A stretch of DNA of 64,000 bases, from NCBI RefSeq assembly GCF_947495315.1, contig NZ_CANLYD010000001.1:682001-746000 (forward strand), given 5' to 3'. Source of the DNA: an uncultured Aquimarina sp. (GTDB taxonomy: Bacteria > Bacteroidota > Bacteroidia > Flavobacteriales > Flavobacteriaceae). Of the stretch, positions 36,735 through 45,625 are shown piece by piece. The notes under the pieces were generated by a model that did no database searches, was not told the origin of the DNA, and saw only the letters and a program-made list of their open reading frames with translations. The first letter of the stretch is position 1; each line of letters opens with the position of its first letter. The position numbers and the translations under genes were made by a program.

Positions 36735-38234
36735 ATGAAAAATAAGGTATTATTCATTGTAACTATTATCGTAGTATTTTTATTGGGGCTGCTTGCTTCC
36801 AGTATTATTAATAGAAAGTCTGAAGCAAAATACAAGTATGTACCTAAAGTAGATATTAGTGAAAATGAACCTCGAAATGCAGTTTGGGGTGAAAATTTCC
36901 AAAAAGAATATCAATCCTTTCTACAAACTACGGATACCAGTTTTTCTACCTATCAAGGAGGTTCTGCTATGCGAGATATGCTTGAAGAAGATCCACGTTT
37001 GGTAGTACTATTTGCTGGATATGGTTTCTCTAAAGACTATAATCAAGGACGTGGACATTCATATGCTATCGAAGATATTCATAATTCCCTAAGAACCGGA
37101 GGTCCGAAAGGAAAAGGTGACGGGCCAATGCCAGCTACTTGCTGGACCTGTAAAAGTCCGGATGTTCCCCGATTGATGAATGAGATAGGAATTGAAGAGT
37201 TTTATAAAGGAAAATGGGCTGACAAAGGATCAGAAGTCGTAAATTCTATTGGTTGTGCAGATTGTCATGATCCTAAAAGTATGAAACTTCGAATTACGCG
37301 TCCTGCACTGGTAGAAGCTTTTGATGCTATGGGTAAAGATATTAATAATGCAACTCATCAAGAAATGCGTTCATTAGTATGTGCACAATGTCATGTAGAA
37401 TACTATTTCGATAAAAATTTACCAGGAAAAGAAGGAACTCCATATCTTGTTTTTCCATGGAAAAATGGAATGGCTGTCGAGGATATGGAAAAATATTATG
37501 ATGAACTTGAATTTAAAGATTGGACTCATAAAATTAGTAAAACCCCAATGTTAAAAGCACAACATCCCGGTTATGAAACTTATGTAACAGGAGTACATGC
37601 TGATCGTGGAGTATCCTGTGCAGATTGCCATATGCCATATAAAAGTGAAGGAGGGCAAAAATTTACGGATCATCACATACAATCTCCATTAAATAATATA
37701 GCGAATGCCTGCCAGGTATGCCATAGAGAGGAAGGAAGTAAATTAATGGCCAATGTATTTGAACGTCAACAAAAATCGACAGAAAACAGATTAAAATTAG
37801 AGGACCTTTTAGTAAAAGCTCATATCGAAGCTAAAAAAGCCTGGGATCTTGGAGCAACAGAAGAACAAATGGCAGCTGTTTTAACAGACATACGTCACGC
37901 ACAATGGCGTTGGGATTATGCTGCTGCTGCTCATGGTGCTTCTTTCCATTCTCCAGTAGAAACCGCTAGAGTTATAGGTGGTGGGTTAAATATTGCGCAA
38001 GAAGCTAGAGTGAAATTAGCTCGTTTATTAGCCGATTTAGGACATAATAAACCTGTAGAAATGCCAGATATATCTTCTAAGGAAAAAGCACAGGCTTATG
38101 TGGGGCTCGATATAGAAAAGTTAGAAGCAGAAAAAGAGGAATTCAAAAAAACACTGCTGCCAAAGTGGTTAGAAGAAGCAAAAGCCAGAGAAGCAAAACT
38201 GGATGTAAAAACTGTTTCTATGCAAGAAGAATAA
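36735..38234 (+). CDS. nrfA: cytochrome c nitrite reductase, catalytic subunit (NrfA)
   Basis: The product has 499 residues. It begins with a membrane helix or uncleaved signal (NKVLFIVTIIVVFLLGLLAS). The catalytic heme site is CWTCK, with the axial Lys that defines the family, and four CxxCH sites follow (CADCH, CAQCH, CADCH, CQVCH), so five hemes in total. It reduces nitrite to ammonium with six electrons in the periplasm. It is in an operon with nrfH and, 86 bases later, ccsBA. Confidence 0.97.
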   Translation: MKNKVLFIVTIIVVFLLGLLASSIINRKSEAKYKYVPKVDISENEPRNAVWGENFQKEYQSFLQTTDTSFSTYQGGSAMRDMLEEDPRLVVLFAGYGFSKDYNQGRGHSYAIEDIHNSLRTGGPKGKGDGPMPATCWTCKSPDVPRLMNEIGIEEFYKGKWADKGSEVVNSIGCADCHDPKSMKLRITRPALVEAFDAMGKDINNATHQEMRSLVCAQCHVEYYFDKNLPGKEGTPYLVFPWKNGMAVEDMEKYYDELEFKDWTHKISKTPMLKAQHPGYETYVTGVHADRGVSCADCHMPYKSEGGQKFTDHHIQSPLNNIANACQVCHREEGSKLMANVFERQQKSTENRLKLEDLLVKAHIEAKKAWDLGATEEQMAAVLTDIRHAQWRWDYAAAAHGASFHSPVETARVIGGGLNIAQEARVKLARLLADLGHNKPVEMPDISSKEKAQAYVGLDIEKLEAEKEEFKKTLLPKWLEEAKAREAKLDVKTVSMQEE

Positions 38235-38320
38235 AACAATCGAATATATCCTTTTTATAAACAAGATATCCTCAGTAGTACGCCTAATGAGGTTATCTTT
38301 CTTTTTTTAAACAACACATA

Positions 38321-41300
38321 ATGCACAAATTATATCGTTTTTTTTCATCACCTATATTGGCTGTTTTATTATTATTGCTTTTTGCAATTGCAATGGCGAC
38401 GGCTACTTTTGTAGAAAATGATTTCGGTACCGCTACCGCCTGGAAAATCATCTACGATGCCTGGTGGTTTGAACTTGTTATGATAGGACTTGGTATCTGT
38501 TTTGGTACTAATATTTATAAATATAAACTTTGGAGAAAAGAGAAGTGGCCAATCCTTTTGTTTCATGTGGCATTTATAGTTATTTTAATAGGTGCTGGAA
38601 TAACGAGACATTCTTCTTATAGCGGTATTATGCGTATTAGAGAAGGAAACGCTTCAAACATTATAATTTCGGATCAGAATTATCTGCAAGCACACATTTC
38701 TGACGGAAGCAAGACAAAAGTAATTCGAAAACAATTGAGTTTCTCTCCTATTAGCGATAATGATTTTACGATAGAAACAGATTTTGATGATATACCGATA
38801 CGCATTTCTCATAGCAAATTTGTCGCAGACGCTGTACCCGAAATAGTGGATGATGTAGAAGGTGGAAAAGCACTCTTACAACTAGTTGTATCGTCTGGAA
38901 ACGGAAGGCAAACGGTATTTTTGGAAAAAGGTGAAGTAGAGAGTATTGGAAAACACCATCATAGAGTTGGATATAATGCCAAAGAAGAAGGAATTATCAA
39001 TATTATAGAGAAAGATGGTGATTTTAGTGTGCTATCCCCACGAGATCTTGATTTCTTTATTATGGCTTCTCAAACTGCTGGAAAAATTAAGAAAGATAGT
39101 CTGCAACGGTTAACTTTACGTACGTTATATCGTGACGGTGATGCTTCTTTTGTACCGCTGTCTTTTCATCCTAGCGCCACTATAGAACTAGTTAGTGAAT
39201 CCGAAAAACCAAAGGATAATGATAGAGGCAAAGATGATGCACTCATTGTGAATGTTCAGGTCAATGATCAGATAGAAGAATCCTCATTATTATATCGAGA
39301 AGGTTTTTTACCTACAACACATCAACTCGAATTAAATGGATTAACTATACAGCTTTCTTATGGTGCACAAGCACAAGAGGTGCCTTTTTCGTTATATCTT
39401 AATGATTTTCAGTTAGAACGCTACCCTGGTTCTACAAGCCCTTCTGCATATGCAAGTGAAGTAACTATTATTGACAATAAAAAAGAAACACCCTATCGAA
39501 TCTTTATGAACAATGTGCTGGATTATGAAGGCTATCGATTTTTTCAGGCAAGCTATGATACCGATGAATTAGGAACCGTACTTTCTGTAAGTCATGATGC
39601 TGCTGGAACCTGGATTACTTACCTGGGATATTTCCTAATGGGATTGGGGATGTTTTTTACATTATTTGGAAAAAACTCAAGATTTCGATTGATCAATCAA
39701 AAATTAAAAAAACTAAAACAGCATCAAATTGTACCATTATTACTTTTTTTGTTCATATCTACTTTCTGCAAAGGAAATATAACTGAGCCGACTAAAGAAC
39801 AACAACTTGTAGCAGAACAACAGATCGATGTGTATCATGCCGAACTCTTTGGTCGATTGATGGTACAAGATCTAGATGGACGAATCAAACCCATAAATAC
39901 ACTTGCTTCTGAGTTTTTGAGAAAGATATCTAGAAAACCTTATTTTAAATATTCAAACAATGGATCAAACATACGTTTAGATGCTAATCAAGCGTTTTTA
40001 GCGATGCACGTAAATCCAAATGCATGGCAACAAATCCCTTTAATTAAGATAGATCAAAAAAAAGGAGGAGTATTATTTAAGTCTTTAGTACTAAGTGAAG
40101 ACGGTCTGGTTCCATTTAATGCCCTGTTAGACGAAAAAGGAGCTTATATCTTGAGTGAAGCAATTGAAAAAGCGAATCTCAAGAAACCGGCAGAGCGTAA
40201 TGAATTTGACAAAGAAGTAATAAAAGTAGATGAACGTTTCAATATATTATACAATGTTTTTAGTGGAAACTATTTAAAGGTTTTTCCTAATAGTAATGAC
40301 AAGAATAATACTTGGTATAGTTATACATATCATTTTAGGGATTTCCCTGCTGAAGATGGCAAGTTTGTACAATCCATTGTTCCTTCCTATTTTCAGGATG
40401 TGATTTCAAAGAACTGGGATGCAGCTACAGAGAAGCTCTCATATATAAAGACCTATCAAAATGTACTGGGTGCAGCTATTATACCAAATGATGAAAGAGT
40501 CGCTGCAGAGTTATGGTATAACGAGTTGAATCTCAATTTTTGGTTGTTTCAGGTATTTTTTACTTTGGGTTTTATAGTATTAGTAATCGCAATCACCAAA
40601 ATTTTTATTCAAAAAAAGTTTATTGAATGGTTATGGAATATATTGATAATCCTATTGCTAATTTGTTTTCTGATGTTCACAGGAAACATATTATTAAGAT
40701 GGTATGTGGCGCAGCACGCACCCTGGAGTAATGGGTATGAGATGTTGGTTTTTGTAGCCTGGGTATTAATGCTTTGCGGGTTGCTGACTTTTAGAAAATC
40801 AGATTTTGCATTGCCATTAGCTACTTTGTTTTCTGGTGCATTATTATTTGTAAGTTATCTAGATTGGCTAAACCCTGAAATCACTAACTTGATGCCTGTT
40901 CTTAAATCTTCCTTTTGGCTAAAAGTACATGTAGCAACTATTATTAGCAGTTATGCGCCATTGGCTTTATCTGCTATTTTGGGGCTGATGGCACTTATCT
41001 TAATGATTATCAAAACCGATAAAACAAAGGCTCCTATTGATATACGTATTAAAGAACTTACGTATATTAATGAAATATCTATGACCATTGGTTTGTTTAT
41101 ATTGGCAGTAGGAACATTTTTAGGCGGCGTTTGGGCGAATGAGTCCTGGGGGCGTTATTGGGCGTGGGATCCCAAAGAAACCTGGGCATTGATAAGTATT
41201 ATCGTATATGCAGTGGTGTTACACCTACGATTCATTCCGAGATTGCAAGATCGATACGTGTTGAATGTCGCCAGTACATTTGCTTTTTGGTCGATTATTA

Positions 41301-41482
41301 TGACTTCTTTTGGCGTAAATTATTATTTATCAGGGCTTCATAGTTATGCAGCAGGAGATCCAATACCTATTCCTACTTTTGTTTACGTATTGGCATTATT
41401 GATGTTACTTATTGCAGTAATAGCGTATTTCAGGAATAAAGAAGGAGTTGCCAGTACAAAACCGATTTATAAAGATTTATAA
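38321..41482 (+). CDS. ccsBA: fused cytochrome c biogenesis protein CcsB-CcsA (ResB-ResC)
   Basis: The product has 1053 residues. The N-terminal part has ResB/CcsB features: membrane segments at about 12-30, 45-62 and 77-93, then a long periplasmic domain, and a further membrane segment near 430. A second, C-terminal part from about 745 has CcsA features: eight hydrophobic segments and the heme-binding WWD-type motif WGRYWAWDPKETWALIS. The fused form is known in epsilonproteobacteria and Bacteroidota. It exports heme and joins it to CxxCH sites. It follows nrfHA, as in many Nrf loci. Confidence 0.93.
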   Translation: MHKLYRFFSSPILAVLLLLLFAIAMATATFVENDFGTATAWKIIYDAWWFELVMIGLGICFGTNIYKYKLWRKEKWPILLFHVAFIVILIGAGITRHSSYSGIMRIREGNASNIIISDQNYLQAHISDGSKTKVIRKQLSFSPISDNDFTIETDFDDIPIRISHSKFVADAVPEIVDDVEGGKALLQLVVSSGNGRQTVFLEKGEVESIGKHHHRVGYNAKEEGIINIIEKDGDFSVLSPRDLDFFIMASQTAGKIKKDSLQRLTLRTLYRDGDASFVPLSFHPSATIELVSESEKPKDNDRGKDDALIVNVQVNDQIEESSLLYREGFLPTTHQLELNGLTIQLSYGAQAQEVPFSLYLNDFQLERYPGSTSPSAYASEVTIIDNKKETPYRIFMNNVLDYEGYRFFQASYDTDELGTVLSVSHDAAGTWITYLGYFLMGLGMFFTLFGKNSRFRLINQKLKKLKQHQIVPLLLFLFISTFCKGNITEPTKEQQLVAEQQIDVYHAELFGRLMVQDLDGRIKPINTLASEFLRKISRKPYFKYSNNGSNIRLDANQAFLAMHVNPNAWQQIPLIKIDQKKGGVLFKSLVLSEDGLVPFNALLDEKGAYILSEAIEKANLKKPAERNEFDKEVIKVDERFNILYNVFSGNYLKVFPNSNDKNNTWYSYTYHFRDFPAEDGKFVQSIVPSYFQDVISKNWDAATEKLSYIKTYQNVLGAAIIPNDERVAAELWYNELNLNFWLFQVFFTLGFIVLVIAITKIFIQKKFIEWLWNILIILLLICFLMFTGNILLRWYVAQHAPWSNGYEMLVFVAWVLMLCGLLTFRKSDFALPLATLFSGALLFVSYLDWLNPEITNLMPVLKSSFWLKVHVATIISSYAPLALSAILGLMALILMIIKTDKTKAPIDIRIKELTYINEISMTIGLFILAVGTFLGGVWANESWGRYWAWDPKETWALISIIVYAVVLHLRFIPRLQDRYVLNVASTFAFWSIIMTSFGVNYYLSGLHSYAAGDPIPIPTFVYVLALLMLLIAVIAYFRNKEGVASTKPIYKDL

Positions 41483-41533
41483 CAACAATTTTCTAAAAAA
41501 AACTTTTTAAAGAAGAAAATCCAGTGATAGCAA

Positions 41534-41570
41534 CCAAAAAGACTCTATAAAGAATCTTTTTGGCTTTTTT
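41534..41570 (+). terminator. intrinsic terminator of the nrfHA-ccsBA operon
   Basis: A perfect 9-bp stem (CCAAAAAGA 41534-41542 with TCTTTTTGG 41555-41563) is followed by C and six T residues. It lies 51 bases past the ccsBA stop codon and in the right orientation. Confidence 0.85.
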
Positions 41571-41582
41571 ATGAATATAATT

Positions 41583-41724
41583 CACTTGAACTTGAATAAA
41601 AAATACTCAATATTGAGTAAAAAACATTCAACTTTGAATGAAAAACACTCAAAACTGAATAAAAAACACTAGAAATCAAGTAATAAATACTCAAAGTTGA
41701 ACCTAATTCACTCGACGTGATGGC
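41583..41724. repeat. seven-unit 21-base degenerate tandem repeat
   Basis: Units start at 41583, 41604, 41625, 41646, 41667, 41688 and 41709, exactly 21 bases apart. Each has a 16-base imperfect palindrome (unit 2, TACTCAATATTGAGTA, is perfect) and a 5-base spacer, AAAAA in the first four. Read on the plus strand the array encodes a heptapeptide pattern [HY]-S-x-L-[NS]-K-K, following ATG at 41571, but unit 5 carries a TAG stop (41670-41672). The last two units decay progressively. Confidence 0.85.
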
Positions 41725-41924
41725 GCAGGCATCGAGATCTTTTTATAGTTGAAACTTCTTTTGAACCAAATTATGTAATATGTCTTCTTTTGACTATGTA
41801 TGGGATTTGTGGTTGGTATCTAAGTTGAGAAAAGAATAACTAAAATGCTGAATATTATCAAAACTGATAAAAATCAGTAATAAAGATTTCGGAAAATGGT
41901 AACATTGATGTTTAACTCTTATCT

Positions 41925-42422
41925 ATGGAGATTGCAAAGGACATTGTGTTACGGCCACGGTTTTTTCAGGATTTGGATGTGCCATCAGAAAAAGCTTTGG
42001 AGGCTTTCGAGGAAAAAGGAAAAAGCTGTAAAGATTTTAAGATAAGTTGTATCGATCATCATGTGTTCATAAGAATCCCTAAAAAAGATCAGCACTTTTG
42101 GTCTCCGCAATTGCATTTAGAGATTTATGATGTAGATGAGCAACCAAAACTCAAAGGACTTTTTGGACCCAGTCCCACGGTTTGGACATTTTTTATGTTT
42201 GCACATTTTATTGTGGCCACCGCATTCATAGGAGCAGGTATTTGGATGTATGTTAATATGAGTTTAGGAGATGATTATTTATATGCTATCATAACAATGG
42301 TCTTCCTTTTTATTACTTGGTTTGTATTGTATTTTGCAGGTCGATTAGGCAAAGAAGCTGGTAAAAAAGAAATGCATGGGTTGTATGAGTTTATGAGGAA
42401 TACATTGGATTCGATTGAATAG
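41925..42422 (+). CDS. hypothetical two-helix membrane protein
   Basis: The product has 165 residues. The N-terminal half is soluble; it contains IRIPKKDQHFWSPQLHLEI. Two membrane segments follow (about 86-108 and 116-137), then a basic, helical tail ending FMRNTLDSIE. I do not recognise a characterised family. A segment of this gene is repeated as a decayed copy at 11832-11930, so the family has been duplicated here. It is flanked by non-coding DNA on the left and by the convergent regulator gene at 42501 on the right. Confidence 0.75.
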   Translation: MEIAKDIVLRPRFFQDLDVPSEKALEAFEEKGKSCKDFKISCIDHHVFIRIPKKDQHFWSPQLHLEIYDVDEQPKLKGLFGPSPTVWTFFMFAHFIVATAFIGAGIWMYVNMSLGDDYLYAIITMVFLFITWFVLYFAGRLGKEAGKKEMHGLYEFMRNTLDSIE

Positions 42423-42500
42423 TAATCTTTTTTAAAAATGTATTTCTATATAATTTCTTGAGTCTATATCAATCACAATGTGTTATGGAGCCTTCTTTAC

Positions 42501-43262
42501 TTATTGATGTAACCAGTTTTTGAACTCAGGTGTTTTACTATTAGAAGTATATAGTATTATTTCAGCGTGATTTAAGGTTATGGCTACTCTGTTTTTGATG
42601 TGCTGATTGTATTTAAAAATGCTATTTCTGTTAATTATTTCACTCCTATTGATCCTGAAAAAAACATTGTTGTCCATCTGATTTTCTATATGTGTCAGAG
42701 AATCATTAATAATATGTTTTTTGTCATTTGTATCTATTGCCAGAACAAAATCTCCTTGTGCCTGAAAATACATAATTTCAGCAACCTTTAGCAGAAATAC
42801 ACCATCTCTCTTTTTGATAGAAAATGTGGATTTGTATTGTTTTTTTTCAAGATTAAGTAGATACTTCAGTTGATCTAATACATCAGGGGGAATCGTTTCT
42901 TTTTTAGTTTTACAAAGTAGTAAAAATTTGTTCCAGGCGGTTTCAAAAGATGCTGCAGTATATGGTTTTAATAAGTAAGCAATACCATTAGTTTTAAAAG
43001 CGTCTATATAGAAAGTGTTATACGCTGTACAAAATATAATAGGACAATCGGGGCGTATGGTTTCATATACGCTAAAAACATTACCATCTAATAACTCAAT
43101 ATCAGAAAAAATAATATCTAATGAGGGGTTACTATTTAAAAACTCAATAGCCTCTGTAATACTTCTTTTCCATTCGATTTTGGGATTCGAAGTAATTGAT
43201 TTGATAGAGCGAATTAATTTCTCTCCGGCTCGTTGCTCATCTTCTAATATAAGAATGTTCAT
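42501..43262 (-). CDS. LytTR-family response regulator
   Basis: The ATG at 43262 gives 253 residues; three earlier codons start with TTG. A receiver domain (about 1-120) has ILILEDE, the phosphoacceptor in IIFSDIELLDG, the Thr/Ala of IIFCTAYNTF and Lys in YLLKPYTAA. A LytTR domain (about 150-250) follows with KKRDGVFLLKVAEIMYFQAQ and FFRINRSEIINRNSIFKYN. It is 5 bases downstream of its kinase and is related to the regulator at 16399. The adjacent ABC operon on the other strand is a possible target. Confidence 0.93.
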   Translation of the reverse strand: MNILILEDEQRAGEKLIRSIKSITSNPKIEWKRSITEAIEFLNSNPSLDIIFSDIELLDGNVFSVYETIRPDCPIIFCTAYNTFYIDAFKTNGIAYLLKPYTAASFETAWNKFLLLCKTKKETIPPDVLDQLKYLLNLEKKQYKSTFSIKKRDGVFLLKVAEIMYFQAQGDFVLAIDTNDKKHIINDSLTHIENQMDNNVFFRINRSEIINRNSIFKYNQHIKNRVAITLNHAEIILYTSNSKTPEFKNWLHQ

Positions 43263-43267
43263 AATTT

Positions 43268-44311
43268 TCAAGATAAGTTTTTGATTAAGGGTAATGTAAC
43301 AGTAAACATATCAGCATTGATAATAGATACTTCTTTACTGCTTAAAAGCTGATATCTGGATGTTAGATTTTTTAATCCGGTCCCCAAGCTATGAGTGATA
43401 TCCATTTTAAGGTTTTTTTTATGACTAACAGAGATTTTATTTTTATCAATTTCGATAGTAATAATTAGTGGGTTTTTAATAGATCCTTGATTATGTTTCA
43501 CAGCGTTTTCTATAAGACTCTGTAGAGTAGCAGGTGGAATTAAGTAATCTTTTAGATGTATAGATGTATTCTTTTTAATGAATTGATAAGATACTCCATA
43601 ACGTTCTTTTAAAAGATAAATATAGTCATCAATAAAATTCCATTCTTCACATAGACTCACGACATCTTTTTCTGAAGTAGTTAATATATAACGATACATA
43701 TTGGATAGTTTATGCAAGTATTCTTTTGCCTGCCTTGGGTTTCTATCTATTAAATCATCTAAGGTGTTTAAATTATTGAATAAGAAATGAGGATTCACCT
43801 GAGATTTTAGAAAAGCAAGTTCCATTTCAGTCTTTTCAGCTTTTAGTTTATCTATCAAGGTATTATTAAGAATCCAATCTCTCGTAAAACGGTATGCAAA
43901 GGAAAATTGAAGACATAAAAAAATAGGATTTAGTCTTCCCAAAATAATATTATCATAGCTGTTAAATTCTTTTATAAACACTAAATAAAAAGAGGTGTCA
44001 ATACCCGTAATGATTATATGTATAAGAATTCTAAAACACTCAATGAGAATGATAATAATAACGGTTATAATAATGTAATGAAACCACTTTCTTTTTTTTA
44101 AATACTTAGGAATTAACCGGAATGCATTAAAATAAAAGAATATCGGAAAGAGCAGTATTGCAAATTGTGATACGGTTCCTGGTCTAAGACTTCTGTCAAA
44201 CCAATTATTTGTCCAAACAGCATTTATGGTGGCAAAATAAAATACCCAGAATACTATATGAAAATAAACTTCCTTGTTTCTAAATATCTTTCTGATTTTC
44301 GAATTGCTCAT
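43268..44311 (-). CDS. LytS-type sensor histidine kinase
   Basis: The product has 347 residues. Four membrane segments (about 12-30, 45-60, 76-98, 118-140) are followed by a linker and a His_kinase domain with KSQVNPHFLFNNLNTLDDLI. The ATP-binding region has LIENAVKHNQGSIKNPL and LGTGLKNLTSR. It pairs with the LytTR regulator at 42501. Its start is 170 bases from the start of the divergent gene at 44482, so regulatory sites for both may lie there. Confidence 0.92.
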   Translation of the reverse strand: MSNSKIRKIFRNKEVYFHIVFWVFYFATINAVWTNNWFDRSLRPGTVSQFAILLFPIFFYFNAFRLIPKYLKKRKWFHYIIITVIIIILIECFRILIHIIITGIDTSFYLVFIKEFNSYDNIILGRLNPIFLCLQFSFAYRFTRDWILNNTLIDKLKAEKTEMELAFLKSQVNPHFLFNNLNTLDDLIDRNPRQAKEYLHKLSNMYRYILTTSEKDVVSLCEEWNFIDDYIYLLKERYGVSYQFIKKNTSIHLKDYLIPPATLQSLIENAVKHNQGSIKNPLIITIEIDKNKISVSHKKNLKMDITHSLGTGLKNLTSRYQLLSSKEVSIINADMFTVTLPLIKNLS

Positions 44312-44481
44312 ATAACAATCTGGTTATGTTGTAATTATTAGACGATACTCTTTGCGATTTGTAACAATTAACGAAGGTTTTTGAGAGTCATAATCCCCCA
44401 GTTTAAATGCTATTTCACCCAGTTCAATGGAATCTTTATGTACAGCAGTAACAATTGATGATTTTACCCGTGTAATAGATA

Positions 44482-44721
44482 ATGAAGAAAGCGGTTATCA
44501 ACATCCTGTTTTGCCTATCTATTATTGCTATCAACTTAATAATAGAGCTATATCCTATAGGTAGATTGTATACAAAGTATTATGCGTGCAAATTAGATAT
44601 TGAGATGATAGTTGATCGAGCTAAGCTTTCTAAAAAGGGTGCCTTTTTAGAAACAGTTCCTAAAAAACACTTTCTGGAAGTGAAGAAATTTCAAACCGAA
44701 TTTTGTAACCAATTCAAATAA
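44482..44721 (+). CDS. hypothetical small membrane-anchored protein
   Basis: The product has 79 residues: an N-terminal hydrophobic helix (VINILFCLSIIAINLIIEL) and a short basic soluble tail with two Cys. No family is recognised. It is 5 bases ahead of the ABC ATPase gene at 44727, so it is probably the first gene of that operon. It might be an accessory or sensing peptide for the transporter. Confidence 0.55.
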   Translation: MKKAVINILFCLSIIAINLIIELYPIGRLYTKYYACKLDIEMIVDRAKLSKKGAFLETVPKKHFLEVKKFQTEFCNQFK

Positions 44722-44726
44722 GAACA

Positions 44727-45602
44727 ATGAGCTTACTTATAAAAAACGTAACAAAAACCTATGCCAATGGGGTAGTGGCTATTGATAATCTAAACCTGGA
44801 AATAAGTAAAGGCATGTTTGGATTGTTAGGGCCTAATGGAGCAGGAAAATCATCATTAATGAGGACTATAGCTACATTACAAACTCCAGATTCTGGCTCG
44901 ATAGCATTTAATGATGTTAATATTTTGGATCACCCTATGAAACTAAGAAAGTTATTAGGGTATTTACCACAATCTTTTGGGGTATATCAAAAAGTATCCG
45001 CAGAGAAATTACTAGACTATTTTGCAATATTAAAAGGTGTTGCTTCCAAAAAAGACAGAAACTTAATTGTACAAAGAGTATTAGAACTTACGAATTTATA
45101 TGATGTTCGAAAAAAGTATGTGAGCGGATATTCTGGAGGTATGAAACAACGCTTTGGAATTGCTCAATTATTATTAAACAATCCGCAGTTGATTATTGTA
45201 GATGAACCCACAGCCGGATTGGATCCTGCGGAGCGTAATAGATTTTTAAATGTACTTAGAGAAGTTGGAGCAGAAAATACGGTGATTTTTTCTACACACA
45301 TTGTAGAAGATGTAAAAGAATTATGTACCGATATGGCTATTATGAATGGAGGTCAAATTCTTCAAAAAACAATTCCTTCTGAAGCTACAAAAGCTATTAA
45401 AAATCAAATATGGACGATAACTATTGACAAAAAATACTTGCCTGACATGCAAGAGAAATATACTGTTTTGTCATCCAGTTATAACAAAGATAACTCTATA
45501 CGCATTAGAGTCTACGCACTAGAGAAACCAACTGCCGAGTTTGAAAGTGTTCTCCCCAATTTAGAAGATGTGTATTTCATAGCATTAAAAGAAACTTCTT
45601 AA
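44727..45602 (+). CDS. ABC transporter ATP-binding protein
   Basis: The product has 291 residues. Walker A is GPNGAGKS (35-42); the Q-loop region is YLPQSFGVYQ, the signature is SGYSGGMKQRFGIAQ and Walker B is LIIVDEPTAGLDP, followed by the H-loop in FSTHIVEDV. The ending after about residue 220 is an extra C-terminal domain seen in ABC-2-type exporter ATPases. Its partner is the fused permease at 47156. The S41 peptidase between them is probably part of the same process. Confidence 0.95.
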   Translation: MSLLIKNVTKTYANGVVAIDNLNLEISKGMFGLLGPNGAGKSSLMRTIATLQTPDSGSIAFNDVNILDHPMKLRKLLGYLPQSFGVYQKVSAEKLLDYFAILKGVASKKDRNLIVQRVLELTNLYDVRKKYVSGYSGGMKQRFGIAQLLLNNPQLIIVDEPTAGLDPAERNRFLNVLREVGAENTVIFSTHIVEDVKELCTDMAIMNGGQILQKTIPSEATKAIKNQIWTITIDKKYLPDMQEKYTVLSSSYNKDNSIRIRVYALEKPTAEFESVLPNLEDVYFIALKETS

Positions 45603-45625
45603 TAGAAAACCTATAAATCAACATT

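Noticed and set aside
41571..41672. 33-codon frame through the 21-base repeat
   Set aside because: The stop codon falls inside the repeat, and repeats go on unchanged in phase past it. A real gene would not be expected to end there. It is kept only as a possible relic.
41583..41724. CRISPR array
   Set aside because: The period is 21 bases with no unique spacers of 30 bases or more, the units are degenerate and there are no cas genes nearby.
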